From positions 682,001-746,000 of the forward strand of contig JAIXMQ010000008.1 of NCBI GenBank assembly GCA_025716855.1: a DNA stretch of 64,000 bases. The letters are read 5' to 3'. The position numbers and the translations under genes are program-made. Shown one piece after another: positions 10,520-18,898 of the stretch. Under the pieces are notes generated by a model. That model saw nothing but the letters and a program-made list of their open reading frames with translations, was not told the DNA's origin and did not search any database. Source of the DNA: Pilaira anomala (taxonomy: Eukaryota > Mucoromycota > Mucoromycetes > Mucorales > Mucoraceae). Numbering within the stretch: position 1 is the first letter of the stretch; every line of letters begins with the position of its first letter.

Positions 10520-10715
10520 GGCTTATATCTCTTATAGAGATGAGATTCAGCAAAAATCCTAAAAAGTGGAACAAGTGCTGGTTTTAAAGGACTAGTTTCA
10601 TAGCAAACATCTAATTCCTTTTCATAATCAATTTTTTCAAAAGTTCAGTGGCTATTTTGTCGCTAAATTCTTTGCCATAAAGCATACATATTGCTTCCTC
10701 TCGTGTTATTTTCAT
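10520..10715 (-). pseudogene. relic second copy of the serine-recombinase-like gene (exon 1)
   Basis: On the minus strand, MKITREEAICMLYGKEF begins at 10715. After a frameshift the reading continues with CYETSPLKPALVPLFRI and YKRY. This matches the N-terminal exon of the gene at 8118 (LSRDYAMCLLFGLEF, CFETSVKSPILVPINRI, CKRY) in order and spacing. Only this exon is visible, so it is a decayed fragment of the same family in the opposite orientation. It supports the chosen start of the larger gene. Confidence 0.55.
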
Positions 10716-10839
10716 TTCTTCAAAAATTCAATCGAGTACATATTTGATTGCAAATTAACCTCCAACTAACTTTTAATTCAGCTGCTGCAATTATTAGTCA
10801 AACTGTATAACATTTAGAATTCTTGGTACGTCCCAACAA

Positions 10840-10870
<31 letters not shown>

Positions 10871-10922
10871 GTAAATTAAAAAAAATAAAATATTAGTCGT
10901 ACGTCGATGAGTGGTTGTAATA

Positions 10923-11093
10923 CAGGGTTTCCCACTATTTTTGGGAAATTAATGGGAAAAAAATTTAAAAGTTAATAAAACCAAGTTTGAAAGTTGATGG
11001 AATAAATTTTGAATATAAATTAAATAAAGTTTGAAAAAATTAGTTAGTAATGTGATTCTTACATAGACGTTTTAACGCTTTACCTGTATCGAG
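10923..11093. repeat. left terminal inverted repeat of the Fanzor element
   Basis: It matches the reverse complement of about 13793-13961, starting CAGGGTTTCCCAC and ending near CTTTACCTG. Differences are scattered substitutions and short A/T indels. Confidence 0.7.
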
Positions 11094-11123
11094 GTTTTCC
11101 AAAGCGATAACTTAGGAGGATAA

Positions 11124-13339
11124 TTATTGTTGAAGACGAGTTTTTTTTTCTCCCAGTTTGATTGAGTCATAGTTTTTTCTTTTGATTGAGTCTTTTTGAC
11201 TTCTCAAGAATATTGCAGGTTTCTGGGATGTATTCCTTAAGCTAGTTACGATCTTCCTAAAATTTAATACAGCAGCAAGATCCCTGTTCCATAGTCGATA
11301 CTTTATATTCTCTTGATCCTTTTCAGTTAATGCCTGTTTCTCCAAACAGTTTTGATTTAAGCATCTAAACACAAGTTACTTAAACCTTTCATTGATATAA
11401 AATATGTAAGAAATACCTTAAAAGCCCATGGCATGTTACTTTGGATTAGTCGAACGTCGGTATGGCCTTGGATTAATACATTCTTTAAAAGTTGCTAGCT
11501 TGTTTTCACAAGAAGGACAGATACTAGAAGTTTTGAACTCATCCAAAAGATTAACTTTAAACCCTTCTTTTCCTATAAGCTATTTCTTAATCTGTTTCCT
11601 TTAATGGGTTCGTGAAACCTTGTGCGGGAAGCAGACCAATTTCCCAAAATTAAGATACAATCCTTTCCAAACTTTTTTCTGATGTTTTTTGCTAAATAAA
11701 CGTTTGGTTGATTGAATTTTATTGATATGGGCACTGAGCTTCATCTTTCTAAAGGGGATTAAGTCTTTCTTTCTCTTATCCTTCTCTACATCTTCATTTG
11801 AATAGTATCCTTGCATCTTAGCAAGAAGTAACTTCAGTTCTAATCTTTAAGTATTCAACAAATGCTTCCTTCTTTACTGTGAGTGGCGAGCACTTGCTGA
11901 GTTTGCCCTCGCAATCTTGAATGTCTTTTGGTTTCAACTGTTGTTGCCGCAGCTTTTTAAATTTTGTTGATTTTGTTTCCTTTGCTTTTTGATTTCTCGT
12001 GTATTTACCTGTAAATTGTTTTGTTATTGACTGTGCTATCTTCGTGCATACAATAAATTAGATCACGTAGACCAGGATCAATGAATACACATTTTCCATT
12101 TGTATATCGTAGTTCCTCGTTGGATATTTGTTCAATATATTTGAGTTCTTCATCTTCCACTAAACTGGCCTTGGTATTACTTGTACCACCTTTAGACGTG
12201 TCGAAATTTTGTTTTATAACAGAAATACCTATGCCATCTGTCATTATAGTTCCTCTGAACTTCATGGAGCTGTTTAGGCCTTGATCTTTGAAAGGTTTTG
12301 AAGATAAATTTAGGACTTTTCTCCAGATATACCCTTTATCCAATTTGCTTCTTTGGGAATTTTTTAATATATGATTGTTCAATATCACAGTATCAATAGT
12401 CATATATGACGGAATAAAAGTCTTTCTTACAGGGAAGCATTGGAATAATTTGTACTTGTTAGCCTCGCATATCTCTGCTACTTTAAAATAAGCAAGTAAG
12501 TGTTTTCCTGGATTTGCAACAGCATCATAATAAATGGACTCTTTTTTAAACTTGTAAGTTTCAGGATAAACAGAAAATATGTCCTTAATACAGTTGATAA
12601 TAGCCTTTTGATCTTGGAGTTCTTTTGGGATTCGGCTGATATCTCTTGTTGAAATAGCCTGTTTAAGTTGTGTAGCAGGTTCTAGAATGTTACTTGGCTT
12701 TAGTTTCCTCTTTTGAGTAGCCTTGCTTTTTCAAATCGCTAGTCAATTGTGAGATACGTTGTTTCAGTCCAATCAGTTTATTGACAACCATTCTCAGCTT
12801 ATTTCCAAAATCTTTAGTGATTGCATTAGTACAAGCAGTTTGTATTTTTGTAGCTTCATATGAGGCTATTTGTTGAGCAGAGGGTAGTTTGATTGGCGTG
12901 AATGATGAATCTCTACAATACGATGCTTTATACTTGTTTATCATCTCTCTATATGCCTTTACTTTGCCCGATAGTCTACTAACATTCACAGTTTTACTGT
13001 CTAAAAGTGATTATAGGAACACTTCCTTGTAAAAACCTTGGACTGCATACTCTTCTAAATTAAGATTAAGCTCTTGGATAAATATGTATCTTGTAAACGA
13101 ATACTTATGGGTAACAATAATATGAACGTCATGAACGTGTTTCTTCAAAATAGAAAGATATCGAGGTTTCCATCCTATTCCAGTAATTGAAGACTTTACT
13201 GTCATAACCTTTTTACCATTATTATCAGTGTTTATTGATAATTAATGTATTCACCTGTGAAAATAAATGTGAGCAAAATAATACATTTAAACCCGTTAGA
13301 AATACTTACAGAGGTATATTGTTCAACGGATCCCTCCAT
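11124..13339 (-). pseudogene. Fanzor (eukaryotic TnpB-like, OMEGA) nuclease, decayed
   Basis: Minus-strand blocks follow Fanzor order: an N-terminal region (GIGWKPRYLSILKKHVHDVH, near 13170), a helical region (12690-12989), a RuvC-I-like FIDPGLRD near 12080, KYTRNQKAKETKS near 12000, a PFRKMKLSAHINKIQSTKR block near 11740, LLDEFKTSSICPSC near 11510 (first zinc-finger pair), CLNQNC near 11350 (second pair) and WNRDLAAVLNF near 11280 (RuvC-III Asp). Intact members are RNA-guided DNA nucleases. This copy is disabled by an in-frame TAA at 13011-13013 (or a 36-nt frame-preserving intron), frameshifts near 12700, 12010 and 11830, and further stops near 11600 and 11450. A short first exon may begin at 13339. 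The family call rests on recognised motifs, not a search. Confidence 0.7.
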
Positions 13340-13560
13340 TTTTACTCAAGGGAGAAATTGTTAAGAAAGAGGAAAGAACAAAGAAGAAGGATTTTGACAG
13401 CATTTATCAAACTGGTTATTGGCTTTTGGGACTGGCAAAAAAAAAAAAAAAAAAAACTTGTTTGTATTTTACAACGTAAGCAATTACACTAATTAACCAG
13501 TGCATGGTGATGCATCTCGTATCTTATTTTTGAATACCATATTTTTTCAATTATTTTATA

Positions 13561-13790
13561 AAAATAAGAGAAAGAAAGACTTAATCCCCTTTAGAAAGAT
13601 GAAGCTCAGTGCCCATATCAATGAAATTCAATCAACCAAACGTTTATCAAAAAACATCAGAAAAAAGTTTGGAAAGGATTGTATCTTAATTTTAAGAAAC
13701 TGGCGATATTCTTGAGAAGTCAAAAAAAAAAAAAAAAAAAACTCAATCCATAGAAAAAACTATGATCCGATTAAACTGGGGAAAAAAACA
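13561..13790 (+). pseudogene. inverted, internally deleted second copy of the Fanzor C-terminal region
   Basis: The plus-strand reading KRKKDLIPFRKMKLSAHINE followed by QSTKRL and FGKDCILILRNW repeats the minus-strand Fanzor segment at about 11640-11780. It then jumps to sequence matching the extreme C-terminus (about 11150-11220), so the zinc-finger region is missing. In this copy the FGKD segment is better preserved than in the main copy. It makes the element a partial fold-back. Confidence 0.7.
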
Positions 13791-13792
13791 GG

Positions 13793-13961
13793 TAAAGCCT
13801 TAAAACGTTTAAGAATTACATTACTAACTAACTTTTTCAAACTTTGTTTAATTTATTTATTCTCAAAATTTATTCCATCAACTTTCAAACTTGGTTTTAT
13901 TAACTTTTAAATTTTTTCCCATTAACTTCCATATTGATTCCCAAAATAGTGGGAAACCCTG
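13793..13961. repeat. right terminal inverted repeat of the Fanzor element
   Basis: Inverted partner of 10923-11093. Homology continues inward, with gaps, to about 13561 because the right arm also holds a fragment of the coding region. Confidence 0.7.
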
Positions 13962-14131
13962 TATGTAATGTCCGGCTAAAACAATTACTCTTGTGTCCGG
14001 CAATAACCTATAAGTATTTAATTTAAAAAAATACAGAATTAGGTGACCAATTGAACCCATCGTACGTGATTATACGGTCAATTTTATAAAAACTATTTTT
14101 CGCCTTCCTTTATTTTCTTTTTCTTTTGATC

Positions 14132-14930
14132 ATGTTCAAAAACACATTTCAAGTAAGTTTTAAACCATAAGAAAGCATGAAATTAAAAAAAAAAAAAAAA
14201 AAAAAAAAACTCACCTTTTATTACTAGTCAGGATTTCTTTCTATTTTATATAGTTTAGGGTAAGCATAAACCCAAATACACAACGCAAAAACTACTAATT
14301 GTTTATTTTAATCCATTTGCTCTATGATAGAACTGACCCTTTACAACTTTGGTCAAGCCATACACCACAGAATGATCCTGATGCACATGTAGAAACAGTA
14401 GCTGATGATCTCATCAGTTCCACTGTCATTGAACTCGTCTCACCCAACCTTTCCAATACATATATTACCTGTCCAGCTCAAGCCAATCGAACGCTTGGAA
14501 TTAAACTTCCTTTTCTTGTATTAATAGTCAAGAACTTAAATAAATATTTCTCGTTTGAAATCGAAGTATTGGATGATAAAGAACAAACACGTAGATTTAG
14601 AGCTTCTAATTATCAGGCAAGTTGTTTTTTTTTTTTTTTTTTTTTTGGTTAAACGTTCGAGGAAATTAGATATTCATTTTGAAAATAGATGACAACACGA
14701 GTTAAACCTTATATCACAACGATGCCAATGCGATTAGATGCAGGTTGGAATCAAGTAGTGGTAAATTTGAATGATTATGTAAAAAGAGGATATGGTACAA
14801 ATTATAGTGAGACATGTCGTGTTACTGTGCATGCCAATTGTAGAATACGTAGAATTTATTTTACGGATAGATTATATAGTGAAGATGAATTACCAGCTGA
14901 ATTCAAGTTGTTTTTACCCGTAAGTTTTCG

Positions 14931-14961
<31 letters not shown>

Positions 14962-15019
14962 TGTCTATAAGAATAAATTTTTTCTAATTTTTTTTAATCT
15001 GTAGATTGACAAGGTTTAA
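14132..15019 (+). CDS. CFAP20: CFAP20 / BUG22 family protein
   Basis: Five exons (14132..14152, 14228..14259, 14331..14616, 14689..14919, 15005..15019) give 194 aa, close to the 193 aa of animal CFAP20. The protein is strongly CFAP20-like throughout: [18 protein letters not shown] at the start, [49 protein letters not shown], then [20 protein letters not shown] and PAEFKLFLP. In other eukaryotes it is an inner-junction protein of ciliary doublet microtubules and also occurs in lineages without motile cilia. The first exon is only 21 nt and the third intron has a GC-AG boundary (CAG followed by GCAAGT). The start is fixed by the family N-terminus. The gene is convergent with the NME6-like gene, and the last exon overlaps it by 26 nt. 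Confidence 0.95.
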
Positions 15020-15291
15020 AATAATCTGGGAAGAAGAATTCAATCTCTTGCTTTGCTGACATATCCGAATCTAGACAGAAATTTGTGTATATATGTACAT
15101 GTGTGTTAGTAAGAATAAAAGAGAGAAACAGAGAGGGGGAAAGAAATGTTTAACTTTATTTTTTTTTTACCTGAACCATGGAATGAATTTCTTGTATCAG
15201 TTAATCCATATAAAGCTCTTAAAGTCTCTGGTTGATTAATACGAGCACTATAGAGAATATAATTTTTTAGTATCCAAGCAAAAAATCAATC

Positions 15292-15372
<81 letters not shown>

Positions 15373-15684
15373 CCGAACAGGATGAGTAGGACCAATTAAT
15401 CCACGCCAATCTTTAATAGCATTTGGAGAAGATAAAATTAAGGCCTTAAAAGGACCACTTGTCATGTATCCACATAATCGATGATAAAAGAATTTTCCTT
15501 CATGTTCTGCATAAAATCGACTTGCGTCTGTTTCTGTCCAAAGTACATTACGTTCTTTTACAATTTTTAAATCTTTATTTAAAATGGCTTGTTTAATCTT
15601 GGCTGGTAAAGCTGCATTTGCACAAATGTCTGGTTTCAATAAAGCTAATGTAAGTTGTGGTTTGAAAATCTGTTTGACAGACAT
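14994..15684 (-). CDS. nucleoside diphosphate kinase, NME6-like
   Basis: Three exons on the minus strand (15684..15374, 15247..15171, 15070..14994) encode 154 aa. Family signatures are LTLALLKPD near the N-terminus, SGPFKALIL, GPTHPVR, LRALYGLTDTRNSFHGSDS with the catalytic His of the NHGSDS-type loop, and a C-terminal [10 protein letters not shown] typical of the NME6 subgroup. The enzyme would transfer phosphate from ATP to NDPs through a His intermediate; NME6 relatives are often mitochondrial. Intron 1 contains a 77-nt T run. The 3' end overlaps the convergent CFAP20 coding exon by 26 nt. Confidence 0.88.
15293..15369. repeat. 77-nt T homopolymer inside an intron
   Basis: An uninterrupted T run (A run on the coding strand) lies between the donor and acceptor of NME6-like intron 1. 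Its exact length is likely variable or uncertain in assembly. Confidence 0.9.
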
Positions 15685-15788
15685 GATAATAATTGAAAAA
15701 AAAAAAATTAAGATATAATTGAGGGGCAAGGGGTTGAAATAAATATATATATATTCATATATAAAAAACTGTACTTTAAAAAAAAAAA

Positions 15789-16864
15789 TTAAACAGCAGC
15801 AATGGTTGTGATTGAACTAGTTGTACTAAGTGTAGTAATAGTAGTAGTAGTATTAGGCTCTTCTTCAGTTAATTCATGATATCCTTTTGATTTATATCTA
15901 TTTTGTTCAATTGCACTTCCAACCCGCCTTAATAAACTACCAGGAGTTAATGAACCTCTCCGTTCACCTATTTCTTCAATTGATACTACTACATCCTGTT
16001 GTTTTGTATGATCAAAAGGTAAAAACATATCATCCATTTCTAATAGTTCCTTCATTGATTCGTTTCTGGATTCAGTCTTTTTATGAGCACGAAGTGGAGC
16101 TTCTTCAAATAATAATTCTTCTAATTCATGTACAGCATCAAAATTAGATTGATTGTTCTACATCAGAAAGTTATATATTAGTCTTTTTTGTTTAAATATG
16201 TATATTGTTATTAGAAGCTTCTTCTTACGTTGGGTATAAAGGGTGGAATCGCGGTTTTATTTTCTAATGCTTCCCAATCTAATCCTTGGAACCAAGCATG
16301 TGATTTTAGTTTTTCAAAGCCTTGTGTACCGTAACCTAAACGTTGTTTAGGTGATTTTGTCAATAACTAATATAGAAAGTGGAATGTTAATTTGATGTAA
16401 TAATAACTTTTTTTTTTTAATTATTATTTACTCCATTCAGCACTTGAATACATTCATCAGAGACTCGAATATCTGTTGGTATCTCTAATTCATCTTTTGT
16501 AATAGCATCAGATAATTCATCATTTGTTTTACCATTAAATGGTCGCTATTATATTATATTATTTGTTTATTAGAAAAAGAAGTATTAATACCATCAACTC
16601 AATTATACCTTTCCAAATAATAATTCAAACATGGTAACACCTAAGCTCCACCAATCTACTTGAGTTGTATAACGCCTCTTTAATAAGATCTCAGGTGCCA
16701 TATAAATCAAACTACCGGCACGATTTTGTTTATATGGATTTTGTTCGGTAAATTGTGTGGCTATATTGAAATCACTAAGATGAGCGTGTCCATTTGAGTC
16801 TAGTAAAACATTATCAGGTTTAATGTCACTGATAAGAAGATTTAGTATAAATGTATGTAATTAA

Positions 16865-16897
<33 letters not shown>

Positions 16898-17408
16898 AAG
16901 TTTACCGGTGAATAATAAATTGGGTATGAAGGTAGTGTATAGAAAGTATAAGATCAGCAATATAATATCTAACTTGTAACTCATTAAATAAACCTAATCG
17001 ATCTAGATGAAATCTCAAGTCACCGCCCAACATTAAATCTAGTACCATAAATAAATTTTCATCATCATGAAATGCATATCTTAAATTGACAATTAATGGG
17101 TGCTCGATTCGTTCCAGTATCTTTCTCTCGGTTAGGATATTACTGGTTGCTTTTAATTCGATACATTTTGATTTACTGATGTATTTTAAGGCATATTCAA
17201 TTAGATCGCTCTTGTGTTGAACTATTCGTACTTTACCAAACGCTCCTTTGCCAATCACTCTTAACAGATAAAAGTGATTCAATTCAGCTATTGTTGTATA
17301 TGTTAGCCAGGGAGAAAAAAAACCCATTGTAATTCTGATCTTTTTTTTTTTTTGTTTACCTGGGCCAGTAAAATCAATCTCTTCATGTTTACAACAAGAA
17401 GATCCCAT
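15789..17408 (-). CDS. AGC-type serine/threonine kinase of the STK32 (YANK) group
   Basis: Six minus-strand exons (17408..17360, 17287..16906, 16828..16609, 16545..16432, 16366..16229, 16157..15789) give 423 aa. It starts MGSSCCKHEE, a likely N-myristoylation (Gly2) and palmitoylation (Cys5/6) signal for membrane anchoring. Kinase motifs are GKGAFGKV, YALKYI (VAIK-type Lys), IIHRDIKPDN, SDFNIA (DFN rather than DFG, usual in the YANK group), APE, and an AGC extension ending in a NFDAVHELEELL motif. Close similarity to animal STK32 runs through LMLGGDLRFHLDRLG. The tail is Ser/Thr-rich. Substrates are unknown. The start is set by the MGSSCC motif; the frame is open upstream but reads as low-complexity. 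Confidence 0.92.
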
Positions 17409-17599
17409 ACTGTTTAATAATAAACTTTTAAAAAAAAAATTAAAAATTAAAAAGAAAGAGAGAGACAATATAATTCACCAGGAGTTGCAATTTTTTATAT
17501 TAAAAAAAAAAAACACATGTGACGTATTTTTTTTTTTTTTTTTTTTCCACCAAAAAATATAAACTACTTGTTAAAATTAAATTTATTACTATGCTATAA

Positions 17600-18898
17600 T
17601 TAAGATCTACGGAAAGTTCTTCCACTAAAATAAAATAAAATATGAGTTATCCATTAGAAGAAAAAATAAAAAAAAATAAAAATAAAAATAAAAATCTATT
17701 TACCTAGCTGTCTTCTTTTCGGCATTCGTAATTTCTGGTTTAGCTCTGTTCAATACCTTCAAGAAATCACGAACACGAGCTCTCATACGTGTATGCATAT
17801 ATGCTTTGGAACATTTAATATGATAATGAAGGTAATCACGGAAAATTTGAATACGAGAAATTGTTTCTTCACGCATATCACCCATTGTAAAATGGTTAGG
17901 GAACAAAACTAAAAAGAAATTACATTTTAATATCTGTGATCATTTTCGTCACCATCTTTTTTTTTTTTTTTTTACTTACCAAATGTAACGTAACTAATAT
18001 CATCACTGTCTTTTAAATTTAAATGACGAAGTTCCATAGGTGGTTCACGAATAGAATACAAGACTTGAGGTGCATTTTGTAAAGCAGGTACACGACGACG
18101 AGCATCCACAAATTCCTTTCAAGATATATGTTAAAATTCCCAATTTGCAAAGAAAATATCATTTGTTCATAGGTTACCTGTAAGAATACTTTGCCGAAAA
18201 TCTTGTCTGTTTCGTCCTTAAATGTTGTACTGAAAATAACGGTAATACGATCAAAGTTAGACTTGATATAAATTGCTTCTTCTGCACGATAATGAACGGC
18301 CATCAATTCAGATTTAATTTCAGTCTTTTGTTCCTTTTCACATTGTTCCTGCTCAGCAAACGCTCTTTCAAAAGGTGCAGCCAACAAATTACGTTTCAAA
18401 AGAGATACTTTACGAATAATTTCATCCCTTGCCTCTAATATAACAAAAAAAAAAAGAAACGGCGTTATTGAGATGAGAATAAAACAAGGCAGTTTTTTTT
18501 TTTTTTTTTTTAGAAAAAAAAAGGGAGGGGGGGATTTTACCGGCATCGGGAGATACTTGTTCTAAATCAATAGAAAGAGTGACATCATAACCTTGTTCAG
18601 GTGTCTCTAAAAGTAACTGACCATACTCGCGTTGTAAAACTTCTTTTGCACCGTGACGAAAGAGTTCAGCAGCGCAAGCCCAACCAAGTGAGATATGAAT
18701 GACTGTCTTGGATTCAGGTGTAGAAATACGATAAGTAACTCCATCAAAATCAGCTACCGTCATATCAATCGGTTCAAACTTTTCTCTGTACTTTTGTTAA
18801 TGGTCTTCATTGAATTTTAAAAGTTCATCTACTTACTCTTTAAGTCTAGCTTCCAAAGTATTTTTGATAATAACGTTATGGTAGTCTAATAAAATCAT
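17600..18898 (-). CDS. ARPC2: Arp2/3 complex subunit 2 (p34-Arc)
   Basis: Six minus-strand exons (18898..18837, 18785..18541, 18434..18178, 18115..17980, 17908..17704, 17624..17600) give 309 aa against about 300 in animals. Diagnostic segments are [19 protein letters not shown] at the start, [57 protein letters not shown], and [20 protein letters not shown] with [14 protein letters not shown] near the C-terminus. Together with ARPC4 it forms the core that holds Arp2 and Arp3 and contacts the mother filament during branched actin nucleation. All introns are phase-consistent. The last exon is only 25 nt. Confidence 0.95.

Larger units (their letters stand above)
10923..13961. mobile_element. 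3.04-kb TA-flanked inverted-repeat element carrying a Fanzor relic
   Basis: Both ends start CAGGGTTTCCCACTATTTT and are flanked by TA (10921-10922, 13962-13963). The terminal inverted repeats run about 165-175 bp with small indels. The interior encodes a decayed Fanzor on the minus strand and a partial second copy of its C-terminal region on the plus strand next to the right end. I see no transposase gene, so mobility would depend on a Tc1/mariner-type enzyme supplied elsewhere. The ends resemble those of the MITE at 6295-6712. Confidence 0.75.

Noticed and set aside
13235..13492. 85-aa ORF between the Fanzor start and its right arm
   Set aside because: It is antisense to the likely Fanzor first exon and intron and ends in an A run; no independent coding evidence.
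16902..17468. Longer kinase start at 17468 and read-through of intron 1
   Set aside because: The MGSSCC start at 17408 and the spliced exon match the STK32 family; the extension is low-complexity.
18422..18763. ARPC2 exon 2 read into the following T-rich intron
   Set aside because: A GTAAAA donor at 18540 and an acceptor before 18434 restore the family sequence across the intron.
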